Shown piece after piece: positions 30,701-38,790 of a stretch of DNA of 64,000 nucleotides (positions are counted from its first letter, which is position 1; each line of letters opens with the position of its first letter). The stretch is from NCBI RefSeq assembly GCF_002222055.1, contig NZ_MUGS01000004.1, positions 310,001 through 374,000 of the forward strand, in the 5' to 3' direction. A program made the translations under genes and the position numbers. The notes below the pieces were generated by a model. That model saw nothing but the letters and a program-made list of their open reading frames with translations, searched no databases and had not been told where the DNA came from. Origin of the DNA: Flavobacterium araucananum (GTDB lineage: Bacteria; Bacteroidota; Bacteroidia; Flavobacteriales; Flavobacteriaceae).

Positions 30701-32581
30701 TTGTTGGTAGACTTTAATGCAACGGCAACCGTTTATCCAGGCGATAAAACATTCGTAGACCTTTTTGAAGAGCAAGTAGCCCGAACACCAAACCAGCCTG
30801 CCATTGTTAGCGCAGACGAGCAAATAAGCTATAAAGAACTCGATGCAGTATCGACCACCTTATCAAAAATCCTGCGCAAGGATTATGCCATAGCAAAAGG
30901 AGATATGATTGGCGTACAGCTCAATAGAAGCCCTTGGAGTATGATCTCGATTTTGGCCATCTTAAAATCAGGCGCCGTATATATCCCAATCGATTCAGAA
31001 CTGCCAACCAATCGCAAAACTTTTATTGCTGAGGATACCGCCTTAAAATTATTGATAACCCAAAGTTCTTTTATACCCGAATTAGATTTTTATCAGGGAG
31101 CGGTTTTAGACATTACCCAGGATTTTGACACAACACTTTATCAAGATATTACTTTAGATCCTGTTGCCTTAGAGCCTTATGATCTCGCGTATATTATCTA
31201 TACCTCAGGATCAACCGGTAACCCAAAAGGGGTAATGATCGAACAAAGTTCCCTGACCAATTATTTGAGTTGGGCAAAAGCCTATTATCTGGATCAGGAG
31301 TTGCAAAACACCAACTTTGGACTCTTTACCTCGTTGTCATTTGATTTAACCATTACCAGTTTGTTTTTGCCGTTAATAAGTGGCGGACATCTCAAAATAT
31401 TTAAGGCAGAAGACGATGTATTAACCATACTAAAAGACTATTTCGAGAGCGATTTGTCTTGCATAAAACTAACACCGGCACACATAAGTTTGCTGGAGAG
31501 TTTAGAGATCAAGTCAGACCAAATAGAGATTGCGATCGTTGGAGGCGAAGAACTAAGAAAAGATCATGTTGCGATTTTAAAACGTATCAACCCATCGATA
31601 AAAATTTACAACGAATATGGACCAACCGAAGCTACAGTAGGTTGTAGTATCTATGACGCTACACAAGCAGATCAGGACATTACCATTGGAAAACCAATTG
31701 CCAATACAGCAATCTATATTTTAGACGAGTTCAACAACCTGCAAGGCACAGGAGTTATAGGAGAACTTTGTATAGGAGGCGCCGGATTAGCAAGAGGATA
31801 TCTAAACCGTAGTGATCTAACCACCGAAAAATTTATTGCGAATCCGTTTGTAGCAAACGAGCGCATTTATAAAACCGGAGATTTGGCCAGATGGTTGCCA
31901 GACGGTTCGATCGATTATTTAGGACGAATCGACAACCAGATCAAAATACGCGGTTATCGCATTGAGTTTGGAGAAATCGAAAGCAGTATTTTTCAATATT
32001 CTGTTGCCGTAAAACAAGTTGTTGCCGAGGTAAAAGTCATCAACGACGAGAAAGTAATTGTGGTTTATTACGTTTCAGAAACGTCAATAGACAAATCAGA
32101 TTTAAGAGCCTATTTGTCACAAAATATTCCGCACTACATGGTACCCGGTTTTTATGTAGCGCTGGATGCTTTGCCTATTACTTCAAACGGGAAAGTAGAT
32201 CGAAAAGCCCTGCCGGAGGTAACGGGAGAAGATCTGATTAAAAAAGAATATCAGGCACCCCGAAATGAGATCGAAGAAAAATTAATTGGAATGATTGCCA
32301 ATATTTTGAATTGCGATGAGAACGAAATCGGAATTAACGATAATTTCTTTGACTTGGGAATGAATTCTTTGACGTTGATAAAAATGGTCAACTTAATAAA
32401 AATGGAATTAAAAACCGAGGTTACAATTTCGATGCTTTTTGAGTTTTCGAATGTGAATCGCTTATCTGATAAAATTTTTAATTTGATAAGTGCCCAGGTA
32501 GATGATTTATTTGACAACAGCGAAGATTATGTCGATCTGTCTCAGGAGACAGAGGATTTTTTAGAACAATTTATTGATTAA
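21728..32581 (+). CDS. NRPS 3: degenerate C/A(Asn)/PCP/E - C/A(Asn)/PCP - C/A(Asn)/PCP
   Basis: A 3617-residue synthetase, the largest in the window. Residues 1-430 form a condensation-family domain whose active site is lost (YSLWGDA at ~135 where HHxxxDG is expected). Then: A1 ~440-925, PCP1 (GGDSIKS, Ser ~976), epimerase ~1020-1470 (HHLVIDG ~1156, EGHGRE, GWFTSLYPF, NYLGDF), C ~1491-1920 (HHILMDG ~1623; D-L type expected after an E domain), A2 ~1949-2440, PCP2 (Ser ~2490), C ~2543-2960 (HHIIGDG ~2676), A3 ~3005-3495, PCP3 (LGMNS, Ser ~3547). All three pockets read DLTKIGEVGK, one conservative change from the asparagine code. A2 and A3 come from a recent 1.6-kb duplication. The protein ends in an acidic tail, FLEQFID, shared with the PKS-NRPS hybrid and probably docking to the following PKS. 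Predicted contribution: D-(beta-hydroxy)Asn, Asn, Asn. Confidence 0.95.
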   Translation: MSMNDNIVGYELSENQKNLWNVSKNSPDFFYNQVILNVKSNLSIDDFLNALNVVIKNNDVLKFRLVQDSNFTYPFQIESTDTAVVWHEIELDTNTVEANSVLDYSYNPLTDNPVRVCFAKEAGQLKQVVVRLYSLWGDAYSCLYLCDEIGKIIVSDKKEDIQDKETIDYASFSTWQNDLINEPEREAIVFWKNYNYQLTNTLIPFSNEAASFRPEKKQIGTITGDDYLKIKNYCLTNNCQIKTLFLLNFISYLFQFSEDELTIGLSGFKREYTELDATLGLVSKNIPLKISKINEFGFAEAVKNIETQIEFVQEWSDFFTLNRGDATTRFSKTAYFNYCFEFIDLATTFPEATDLFEFKELYAIQDIFDLKISCIDSGNSFSVALYYNQESFNDVAIDIISGQFQKNYLALIDNTNFEISDIEKSIIESSNNTHANFQEYSSVVQLFEQQSKLFPDRISLFNEHTQLSYSELQTRSNQFKNYLIEEHNIKKGDAICIVGEGSEWLITCILGIIKAGAYYIPIDNKYPKDRIEYIINESNCKVLISDPANEIVNAISHIVKIDPFNPEIYTTERKNYPIEIRPEDLVYCIYTSGSTGNPKGCIISHSSLLNYIQWANEYYFEGSDCGNWGLITSISFDLTVTSIFTSLTRGKKLWLGDFKKDINDLLIEAFSNSQIDTLKLTPAHISLLGELEIKSSTIKKIICGGEKLLKYQVEVLKSINNEIEIYNEYGPTETTVGCSIYEVKSSNEAITIGKPIANTAIYILTDTKLYAPIGVSGEIFIGGSGLAQGYLNRLDLTTEKFIVNPFINGERLYKTGDIGRWLPDGTIEYLGRIDDQVKIRGYRIELGEIEQFISNQDFINQSVVIVKERENEKFLVAYYVAEKEIDKKVLQDNLKKVLPDYMAPSYYVQLETIPLTSNGKVDRKALPGIDKNDLIKAEYIAARTTEEALLVQIWGDILKHDSISIKDSFYNLGGDSIKSILVVSRLRQKGYSLKVDQILRNPVLENLAKLIESNTQFIDQAEVKGSVVLTPVQRDFFENETITNKNYFNQSVLLKSNQNIDPIILERCIAALVLHHDALRMVYTPEQGSWQQYNGDSSEAHYKINFYDLQEDSNQVESLSTIGAQLQAGLDINSGILFQAGHFRMSDGDRLALIIHHLVIDGISWRILLEDLSNLYEAFQNNSVFSLPLKTDSFQRWASLQQEYALSDKMQQERLYWEELSKTPIALLPNDRKLGEDSKTSQSKGFVLDAAITQKLQTQSHQVYNTEINDILLASLGLAIREVFDVEKTVVKMEGHGREDIIDGVDIGRTIGWFTSLYPFILDVSETENHVLISVKEALRKIPNKGIGYSILKYMDKDFSNELIPSIQFNYLGDFGNNAVGSNKDALFNFSSEDIGPSVAASNKQSEVLLDVNGMMVSGELSLSINYSSHAFSPETIEKLVISYENQLRDLIEALTSIEENHLTPSDLTFKGLAYKELAALNKENNVEDIYELSPSQQGMYYHWLVDNSSPMYSIQTSYRLHFEDLAIDTVKQAYEQLIKRYSILRTSFSNSYGGVPLQIVHKAAPDTFSYEQILEINDQDAYLHQVNVNDKLKGFDFETPALMRLKVLELAAGQYEFLWSYHHILMDGWCISIVINDFYSILSAIKNNQELSLPEPIKYSNYINWLSKIDKKSALGYWKNYLKDVASITQIPFQKKKAVSDNVVTFKSQNFNVEGELFQKINQVCQELEITPNTFIQGVWGYLLSSYNNTNDIVFGSIVSGRPGDLAGVENMIGLFMNMIPVKVSYSRGETIKSFLKKMHSEVLESAPYHYFNLSEVQSQSSLGMDLINNYIVFENYFIESSREHLADESYTKSESNIALERMIYTDQSNYDFSIIVLPSATSFDIEFKYNSDLFELEAIQNIVSHFSTVTKQFSDKNDILLEDITYLSEQEQHQLLVDFNATATVYPGDKTFVDLFEEQVARTPNQPAIVSADEQISYKELDAVSTTLSKILRKDYAIAKGDMIGVQLNRSPWSMISILAILKSGAVYIPIDSELPTNRKTFIAEDTALKLLITQSSFIPELDFYQGAVLDITQDFDTTLYHDITLDPVALEPHDLAYIIYTSGSTGNPKGVMIEQSSLTNYLSWAKAYYLGQELQNTNFGLFTSLSFDLTITSLFLPLISGGHLKIFKAEDDVLTVLKDYFESDLSCIKLTPAHISLLESLEIKSDQIEIAIVGGEELRKDHVAILKRINPSIKIYNEYGPTEATVGCSIYDATQAEQDITIGKPIANTAIYILDEFNNLQGTGVIGELCIGGAGLARGYLNRSDLTTEKFIANPFVANERIYKTGDLARWLPDGSIDYLGRIDNQIKIRGYRIEFGEIESSIFQYSAAVKQVVAEVKVINDEKVIVVYYVSETPIDKSDLRAYLSQNIPHYMVPGFYVALDALPITSNGKVDRKALPEVTGVDIIKKEYQAPRNEIEQKLAVIWQEILALQKIGISDNFFELGGNSLLVLQVFNRIKLELGKNVAFTIFFENPTIAFLSTQLQDSEYVRIPQALVSESYPLSNSQQRFWLLSQLKGGGLAYNMSTTVQLTGVVDQAKFQQTFGFLMERHEILRTAFRTNEQGEVRQYIIDPSVLEFTIQQKDLTGQSGQQNGVADYLQQSNSIPFDLAQSPLLRASMIRLDNNSHVFSITMHHIIGDGWSIELLISEMVQVYNALVEGQTVNLPELPIQYKDYAQWQNQELQQDKNQQSEHYWLEQFAGELPVLELPGFKARPIVQTYNGESQKHSFGKELLEKLKKFSETQDVTLFMTLISGINVLLHKYSSQDDIIIGTPIAGREHPDLEHQIGLYLNTLAIRTRIQAQDQFLELLAAQKQTLLKAYDHQNYPFDLLVGKLNLKRDTSRSALFDVMVVLQNQAQLNTLNNGDSLQGLQVQAYDLEQKTSKLDLELTFVETADGLLLNIVYNTDIYGQDQIHKIFKNLENVFDQVLEQPAIQLQDITYLSEQEQHQLLVDFNATATVYPGDKTFVDLFEEQVARTPNQPAIVSADEQISYKELDAVSTTLSKILRKDYAIAKGDMIGVQLNRSPWSMISILAILKSGAVYIPIDSELPTNRKTFIAEDTALKLLITQSSFIPELDFYQGAVLDITQDFDTTLYQDITLDPVALEPYDLAYIIYTSGSTGNPKGVMIEQSSLTNYLSWAKAYYLDQELQNTNFGLFTSLSFDLTITSLFLPLISGGHLKIFKAEDDVLTILKDYFESDLSCIKLTPAHISLLESLEIKSDQIEIAIVGGEELRKDHVAILKRINPSIKIYNEYGPTEATVGCSIYDATQADQDITIGKPIANTAIYILDEFNNLQGTGVIGELCIGGAGLARGYLNRSDLTTEKFIANPFVANERIYKTGDLARWLPDGSIDYLGRIDNQIKIRGYRIEFGEIESSIFQYSVAVKQVVAEVKVINDEKVIVVYYVSETSIDKSDLRAYLSQNIPHYMVPGFYVALDALPITSNGKVDRKALPEVTGEDLIKKEYQAPRNEIEEKLIGMIANILNCDENEIGINDNFFDLGMNSLTLIKMVNLIKMELKTEVTISMLFEFSNVNRLSDKIFNLISAQVDDLFDNSEDYVDLSQETEDFLEQFID
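27500..29110 (+). repeat. Near-identical A-domain duplication, copy 1
   Basis: A 1611-bp segment covering the C-A linker and the whole second adenylation domain of NRPS 3. Copy 2 lies exactly 3165 bp downstream with no net insertion or deletion. By eye the two translated copies differ at under ten of about 537 residues (for example His/Gln, Gly/Asp, Ala/Val), while the flanking C and PCP domains differ strongly. Confidence 0.92.
30665..32275 (+). repeat. Near-identical A-domain duplication, copy 2
   Basis: Partner of the segment at 27500-29110, covering the third adenylation domain of NRPS 3. Similarity begins at the GATAT(T/C)ACATATC linker and ends just before the carrier domains, where copy 1 runs into GGNS and copy 2 into GMNS. 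Either recent duplication or gene conversion between A domains is plausible. Confidence 0.92.
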
Positions 32582-32595
32582 TTAATTAGATTTTT

Positions 32596-35500
32596 ATGAA
32601 CAGAGAATCCATAAAGAAAGATATTGCTATTATTGGTATATCCTGTAAATTTTCGCAATCAGAGAATATAAATCAGTTTTGGAAAAATTTAAAAGAAGGA
32701 AATGAATTAATACAGTTTTATACAGATGAAGAGCTTATTAAATCCGGAATTGATCCGGCGGTATTAAGCCATCCGGATTTTGTTAAAATAAAAACTTTTA
32801 TAGAAAACTCAGACAGTTTTGATTATCCGTTTTTTTCATATACCAAAGATGAGGCGAATTTAATGGATCCTCAAATCAGGGTTTTGCATGAACAGGTTTG
32901 GCTTGCAATCGAAGATGCAGGTTATAATCCTTTGGCCTATAAGGATAAAGTTGGAGTCTACACCGCCGCGGCAGATAATTTTAATTGGGTGGCACATAGT
33001 TTAATGAGTGATAATAAAAATATTGATCCTTTTTTCTTATCCCACATCAACAATAAAAATTTTATCAGTACCCTGATATCTTATAATTTTAATTTTAAGG
33101 GACCAAGTATTGTTATAGATTCTGCATGCTCAAGTTCATTAACAGCAGTACACCTGGCCAGTAGAGCATTGTTGCTAAGAGAGTGTTCTCTGGCAATTGC
33201 CGGAGGTGTGCACCTAAATACAAGTACTACAAAAGGATATTTTTATCAGGAAGGAATGATTTCGTCCAAAGACGGTTATTGCCGAACCTTTGATGAAGAA
33301 TCGTCAGGAACTACAGAGGCAAACGGAGCAGGTATTGTGGTCCTGAAAAGATTAGAAGATGCGATAAAAGACAGGGATAATATTTATGCTGTTATTCGTT
33401 CTTCGGCAATTAATAACGATGGAAAACATAAAGTAGGTTATACCGCACCAAGTATTGCCGGACAATCAGATTGTATAAAAATGGCGCATAAGTTTGCTAA
33501 TATTCCGTACCATACAATATCTTATATCGAAGCTCACGGAACAGCAACCAAACTGGGAGATCCTGTCGAGATCGAAGCGCTTAACAGAGCATTTGATTAT
33601 GATACGACTTACAAATGTGCAATAGGATCCTTAAAATCAAGCACAGGACATTTGGGTCATGCAGCTGGAATAGGAGGATTTGTAAAAACAACACTCGCGC
33701 TAAAAAACAAAATTATACCGCCTTCCTTACATTACAAAAATTCGAATCCTGAAATTAATTTTAAAGGAGGTCCATTTTATGTCAATACCAAAGCGACAGC
33801 ATGGTTGCAAAAAGATGCATTGCCGTTAAGAGCGGGAGTAAGCAGCTTTGGGATAGGCGGTACGAATGCACATGTAGTTCTGGAAGCATTTGATCCGGAT
33901 AATAAACCATCAGAATCGAGACCTTTTCAGTTAATTTCATATTCTGCAAAAAGTTTAAAATCTCTAAAAAATTACACACTTAAACTTAAGAAATATGCAG
34001 ATAATGAGTTGTTTAGTCTTCCTGATTTAGCGTATACCTTAAACACAGGAAGAGAAGTGTTTAACTATAAAAAGTTTATTGTTTCGAAAAGTAAAGAATC
34101 TTTATCCACCAGTTTAAAAGATACAATTAGCAGTAATGCGACGCAATTTACAACTCAAAAAGACAAGAAGAACCTCGTTTTTATGTTTTCAGGGCAAGGA
34201 AGTCAATATTTTAAAATGGGGAAGGATTTATACCAACACGAACCTGATTTTAAAATGATAATGGATCAGGGTTTTAAAATATTACTGGAACGTACCGGCG
34301 AAAATTATTTAGAAATAATAGGCTATCATGTAAACGATACCGTAGATACAGACCTTATAAATAATACAAAGTATACACAACCCCTTCTTTTTTTAATAGA
34401 ATATGCTCTTGCTACTGTTTTATTAAAATGGGAAGTACAACCTAATTATATGATAGGTCATAGTTTAGGCGAGTATACAGCGGCTTGTATTGCAGAAGTA
34501 TTTTCGCTTGAGGATGCTTTAAAATTAATTGTAAAAAGAGCACAATTAATGAGCGATTTAGATCAGGGCGACATGATTGCAGTAGCAGCAACAAAGGAAG
34601 CAATTGCTCAAATATTGCCTGCAACGCTCTCTATTGCAGCAATAAACGCTGAAGATTCATGTGTTATTTCGGGTAATAAAAATGATATAGAGGGCTTTGT
34701 AGCGGTATTGAATTCTAAAGAAATTGCATATTCAGTACTAAAAACTTCTCATGCATTTCATTCAGAGATGATGGATCCTATTTTAGAAAGCTACAAAGAA
34801 GAACTGGCACAAGTAACATTTTCGAATCCTAAACTGCCGTTTATCTCGAATTTATCCGGAAAAGAAATTCTTGATTCAGAGGCAACTTCTCCTGAATACT
34901 GGATTAAACATTTAAGAGAAACAGTTCATTTTAGAGATGGATTAGACTTTTTACTGGACCAGAACACTTGTATTTTTATCGAAATTGGACCAGGTAACAC
35001 ATTGTTGAAATTAGCAAAGCAAAATAAAAAATACTCCAACAAGAATGCAACAATAGAGTTGTTAAGGCATTATAAAGAAGTTATCGACGATAATGAGAAA
35101 TTTACAACCGGTATAGGCGAAATCTGGAACCAGAATATTAAAATCAACTGGGAAAAGTATTATTCGTTAGAACTGCCCAACAGAATCTCGGCACCTACTT
35201 ATTGTTTTGATCATTATAAGCTTGATTTTATAGTCGACCCTTTTCAAAAATTAGTCAATAAGCAAAGCATTCATGATATAAAACCATCTCACGAATGGTT
35301 TTACATGCCTGCCTGGAAAAATACATTTTTGATTAAGAAAGAGGAAAATAGTACTGAAGTCAAAAAATATTTAATTTTTTCTGATGGGGGCAAATTGATT
35401 ACAGCTATAAAAGAAGAACTTGAAAAAAGAGGAAATGCTGTATTTGAAGTTAGAAAAGGACAGATTTACAGTCGTATAGAAAAACAATTATCGATAGTTA

Positions 35501-37062
35501 ATCCGGCGGACGAAAATGATTTCATCTCCTTATTTAAAGACTTAGAGAAGGACAATACCCGTTTTGATCAAATTATTTTTAACTGGTCTTTTCAGGATGA
35601 AAGTTATAAATCTGTAGGAGCAACTTTTTCGATCTTTAATAGTCTGTGCAAAAACAGTATAGATCATTTTCCGGAACACAAAAAAAAGATCACAGTTTTG
35701 AGCGAACTAAATCATGAGATTTTAGGTCACGAAAAAAGAAATAACACCATGATATCAGCTATCAGGCAACTTTATGTGTGTTCTCAGGAAAATCCAAATA
35801 TTTTTAGTTGTAGTATTGATATCAATCAGGAGATTATTGATAATCAAGTTGTTTCAAGGGTTATAAACGATATAAACTTTAACTACTCTGATACTACTAT
35901 AGCCTACAGAAATACAAACAGATGGGTCGAATTTTATGAGCAACTGGATCTTGATACAGTAAACAAAAATAAATATCTGGGGCATAATAAGACTTATTTA
36001 ATCACGGGAGGATTAGGAAAAGTGGGTAAAATTCTGGGCAGTTACCTAAGGGATACGTACAATTCTAAAATTATCCTTACCGGTAGAAAATCTCTGCCCT
36101 CTGAGGATCTATGGGATGCTCTTTTACAAAACCCGGCAACAGATAATGGTATTGCAGATACGATTACAAGTATTAAAGAACTCAGAAAAGAAAACAGACA
36201 ATTTTTTTACTACACCGCAGATGTTTCTGATTTTAATTCTTTTAGCGAAGTGGTTCGTAAGATAGAAAACGATCACGGAACGATCACGGGAGTTATTCAT
36301 GCTGCCGGAAATGTAGACGATGCTACTTTTAAACCTATTGAAAATCTAAATAGCGAGATCGCCGTAAAACAGTTTTTGCCTAAAGTAAACGGAATCATTA
36401 ATCTGGAAAAAGTATTTGAAAATCATGCATTAGATTTTGTATGGATTACGTCGAGTTTAGCATCGATATTGGGTGGCTTAAGTTTTGGAGCTTACTCAGT
36501 TGCAAATGCTTTTATGGATTCGTTTATAAATGACAAAAAGCAAGAATTAAAAAACTGGTTTTGTGTTAATCTGGATGGAATTAACGAAAGCAGAATTGGC
36601 AATGATAAGCTAATCGAAGTATTCGAAAAATCATTTGCGATTGATTTTTATCCTCAGGTAATAGTATCGGTAAAAGACCCTAATTTATTCAAATTAAATC
36701 AGGACGTCGCACCCGAAGAAACGGTAGCTGATGAGATTGATCTCGAAATAGACCGAAATGATTTAAGCGAAGATTATGTAGCGCCTGAGACAAAAACCGA
36801 AATTATTATCTGCGAAATGATTGAGTCTTTTTTTGGACATAAAAACATAGGCATTCTCGACAATTTCTTTGATATAGGAGGCGATTCGCTTAAAGCAATG
36901 ACATTTATACGAAGAATCAATAAAGAATTTAAAGTAGAGGTAAGCATTCAGGATTTCTATTCGAATCCAACCATAAAAGACCTATCCAACGAAATTGATC
37001 TGGCGATAAAAGTTATCAGTATCAAACAAAATGCAAAAAGAGAAAATACACTTACGATATAA
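32596..37062 (+). CDS. Type I PKS module A: KS-AT-KR-ACP
   Basis: A 1488-residue single-module polyketide synthase, 14 bp after NRPS 3. KS ~8-430 has Cys178 in DSACSSS, EAHGTAT and a third His in KSSTGH. AT ~525-830 has Ser623 in GHSLGEY and a HAFH motif, which indicates malonyl-CoA. The post-AT and KR structural region spans ~880-1120. The catalytic KR ~1125-1325 has GGLGKVG and an intact Ser/Tyr/Asn set (AYSVAN). ACP has Ser ~1431 in GGDSLKA. There is no DH, ER or methyltransferase, so the beta-hydroxyl should remain. VDD after HAAGN resembles the LDD of B-type ketoreductases. It probably extends the last Asn of NRPS 3 to a statine-like unit. The N-terminus (MNRESIK) matches PKS B and the C-terminus ends NTLTI, a short tail also seen on PKS B, so both ends look like docking elements. 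Confidence 0.95.
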   Translation: MNRESIKKDIAIIGISCKFSQSENINQFWKNLKEGNELIQFYTDEELIKSGIDPAVLSHPDFVKIKTFIENSDSFDYPFFSYTKDEANLMDPQIRVLHEQVWLAIEDAGYNPLAYKDKVGVYTAAADNFNWVAHSLMSDNKNIDPFFLSHINNKNFISTLISYNFNFKGPSIVIDSACSSSLTAVHLASRALLLRECSLAIAGGVHLNTSTTKGYFYQEGMISSKDGYCRTFDEESSGTTEANGAGIVVLKRLEDAIKDRDNIYAVIRSSAINNDGKHKVGYTAPSIAGQSDCIKMAHKFANIPYHTISYIEAHGTATKLGDPVEIEALNRAFDYDTTYKCAIGSLKSSTGHLGHAAGIGGFVKTTLALKNKIIPPSLHYKNSNPEINFKGGPFYVNTKATAWLQKDALPLRAGVSSFGIGGTNAHVVLEAFDPDNKPSESRPFQLISYSAKSLKSLKNYTLKLKKYADNELFSLPDLAYTLNTGREVFNYKKFIVSKSKESLSTSLKDTISSNATQFTTQKDKKNLVFMFSGQGSQYFKMGKDLYQHEPDFKMIMDQGFKILLERTGENYLEIIGYHVNDTVDTDLINNTKYTQPLLFLIEYALATVLLKWEVQPNYMIGHSLGEYTAACIAEVFSLEDALKLIVKRAQLMSDLDQGDMIAVAATKEAIAQILPATLSIAAINAEDSCVISGNKNDIEGFVAVLNSKEIAYSVLKTSHAFHSEMMDPILESYKEELAQVTFSNPKLPFISNLSGKEILDSEATSPEYWIKHLRETVHFRDGLDFLLDQNTCIFIEIGPGNTLLKLAKQNKKYSNKNATIELLRHYKEVIDDNEKFTTGIGEIWNQNIKINWEKYYSLELPNRISAPTYCFDHYKLDFIVDPFQKLVNKQSIHDIKPSHEWFYMPAWKNTFLIKKEENSTEVKKYLIFSDGGKLITAIKEELEKRGNAVFEVRKGQIYSRIEKQLSIVNPADENDFISLFKDLEKDNTRFDQIIFNWSFQDESYKSVGATFSIFNSLCKNSIDHFPEHKKKITVLSELNHEILGHEKRNNTMISAIRQLYVCSQENPNIFSCSIDINQEIIDNQVVSRVINDINFNYSDTTIAYRNTNRWVEFYEQLDLDTVNKNKYLGHNKTYLITGGLGKVGKILGSYLRDTYNSKIILTGRKSLPSEDLWDALLQNPATDNGIADTITSIKELRKENRQFFYYTADVSDFNSFSEVVRKIENDHGTITGVIHAAGNVDDATFKPIENLNSEIAVKQFLPKVNGIINLEKVFENHALDFVWITSSLASILGGLSFGAYSVANAFMDSFINDKKQELKNWFCVNLDGINESRIGNDKLIEVFEKSFAIDFYPQVIVSVKDPNLFKLNQDVAPEETVADEIDLEIDRNDLSEDYVAPETKTEIIICEMIESFFGHKNIGILDNFFDIGGDSLKAMTFIRRINKEFKVEVSIQDFYSNPTIKDLSNEIDLAIKVISIKQNAKRENTLTI

Positions 37063-37138
37063 TTCAAAAATTAATATCGCATTACCACATAAAACAACCA
37101 AACAATTAACTGTCGAAAATAAATAATTAAATATTAAA

Positions 37139-38740
37139 ATGGAAAACGAAGTAAAACATTATTTGAAATTAAACGTAGCAATAGAAGCATTAATAGACAG
37201 ATGGTACGCATGGTCTCATCTGGTATCGCCGGCTACTGCTGCTATGAATATCAAAGAAAGACACTTAAAAATAATGCAGTCCTATATAAAAAATCCTAAA
37301 ACTCATGCAGCAGCCGTCAAAAAGCCCGAAATGTTAGGAGGACCTTTTATCGATTATAATGGCGAACGAGTAGATGAAATAAGCGAATTGTATGAGCAAA
37401 CATTAGTAAAACGCGAGAACATGTTGTTGCTGTACGACGCTGTTCATGAGCTAAACACCATGTTGCAAAAAAATGCCATAGGATACTCCTTAAATCCGTT
37501 ATACAAAGAAGTACCTGATAGCTTAAAAGGTTTGGTCGAATTGTATTATGATTTGAACAATAAACCCAACTTTCGCTTTTTTGAGCATCTTTTATATAAA
37601 ACCGAGTTTTATGATGAAGCAACACAATCAATTTCGCTGCAATTAATAAGTGCAGATGATTCCCGATCGTTCGTTTTAAGCACACCAAGATTAGATGATG
37701 AACATTTGATTCACCTGGATCTTGAATTTAAAAACGGTTTGATAGACGAATTATTCAAAATGAAAAGAGTTCCCGGAGACGCAAAATCAATCCTGAAAAA
37801 ACTAGGAATAAAACCGGAACAAGAAGGTTTGTTCGAAAGTTTTTTTACAACCGAAGCACCAAAAAAATATCAAAAATACGAAGGAGACGGTATCAGAACC
37901 AGATATTTTGGACATGCATGCGTTCTTGTAGAAACAAAAGACATTTCGATACTTGTAGATCCCGTTATTAGTTACGACGGATACGAAACAGATGTGAACC
38001 GATATACAATCAATGATTTACCGGAACAAATAGATTATGTTTTAATCACACACAATCATCAGGATCATATTTTGCTGGAGACTTTATTGCAATTGCGACA
38101 CAGTATAAAAAATATTATTGTGCCTTCGTCCGGCAAGGGCGATTTGCAGGATCCTAACCTAAAACTGATGTTTAATGCAATAGGTTTTAATAATGTAATT
38201 GAGCTAAATGATATGGAATCTATTCAGTTAGATAAATGCGAGATCACTGGAATCCCTTTCCTTGGCGAGCATTCAGACATTGACATTCGATCTAAGTTGT
38301 GTTACCACGTTAGTTTGCATAATGATTTTAAAGTAATGTTTGTTGCTGATTCGTGCAATATAGAACCTATAATTTATGAAAGAATTCATGCTGTTATAGG
38401 AGCAGTAGATGTTATTTTTCTTGGTATGGAGTGCGATGGAGCACCATTAAGCTGGCTTTACGGACCCTTGATGTTTGACAAATTGCCTCGCGAAATGGAT
38501 CAGTCAAGACGTCTTGCAGGTTGTGATTTTACACAAGGAGTAAACCTGATCGATATTTTTAAACCCAAAAACGTCTTTGTTTATGCAATGGGACTTGAGC
38601 CTTGGCTGGAATTCATAAGCTCAATAAAATACACAGATGAATCAAGACCTATAATCGAATCCAATAAACTGGTAGACTATTGCAGAGAACGAGGAGTTGA
38701 GGCAGAACGTTTATTTGGCGAAAAAACAATCGAATATTAA
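37139..38740 (+). CDS. CmlA-type diiron beta-hydroxylase (metallo-beta-lactamase fold)
   Basis: A 533-residue protein; CmlA from chloramphenicol biosynthesis is about the same length. It has an all-helical N-terminal domain (~1-235) and a C-terminal metallo-beta-lactamase fold. The metal motif HNHQDH falls at residues 305-310, a Glu at 377 (GEHSD) and an Asp at ~404 (VADSCN). These positions agree, within one residue, with the diiron ligands I recall for CmlA (H305, H307, D309, H310, E377, D403). CmlA hydroxylates the beta carbon of an amino acid held on an NRPS carrier domain using O2; family relatives act in other NRPS pathways such as glycopeptides. Here it sits between PKS A and the serine-type NRPS module. 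Its target residue is not evident: the aromatic starter is a reasonable candidate by analogy, Ser by proximity. It is the cluster's second beta-hydroxylase, from an unrelated family. A plain hydrolase role is unlikely given the full-length match to the two-domain architecture. Confidence 0.88.
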   Translation: MENEVKHYLKLNVAIEALIDRWYAWSHLVSPATAAMNIKERHLKIMQSYIKNPKTHAAAVKKPEMLGGPFIDYNGERVDEISELYEQTLVKRENMLLLYDAVHELNTMLQKNAIGYSLNPLYKEVPDSLKGLVELYYDLNNKPNFRFFEHLLYKTEFYDEATQSISLQLISADDSRSFVLSTPRLDDEHLIHLDLEFKNGLIDELFKMKRVPGDAKSILKKLGIKPEQEGLFESFFTTEAPKKYQKYEGDGIRTRYFGHACVLVETKDISILVDPVISYDGYETDVNRYTINDLPEQIDYVLITHNHQDHILLETLLQLRHSIKNIIVPSSGKGDLQDPNLKLMFNAIGFNNVIELNDMESIQLDKCEITGIPFLGEHSDIDIRSKLCYHVSLHNDFKVMFVADSCNIEPIIYERIHAVIGAVDVIFLGMECDGAPLSWLYGPLMFDKLPREMDQSRRLAGCDFTQGVNLIDIFKPKNVFVYAMGLEPWLEFISSIKYTDESRPIIESNKLVDYCRERGVEAERLFGEKTIEY

Positions 38741-38790
38741 TAAAAGGCAGGTTTTAATAATTGCAAAATAAATAGCATTAAATTTTAGAT

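Noticed and set aside
32596..37062. Trans-AT polyketide synthase
   Set aside because: Each PKS module carries its own AT with GHSxG and HAFH.
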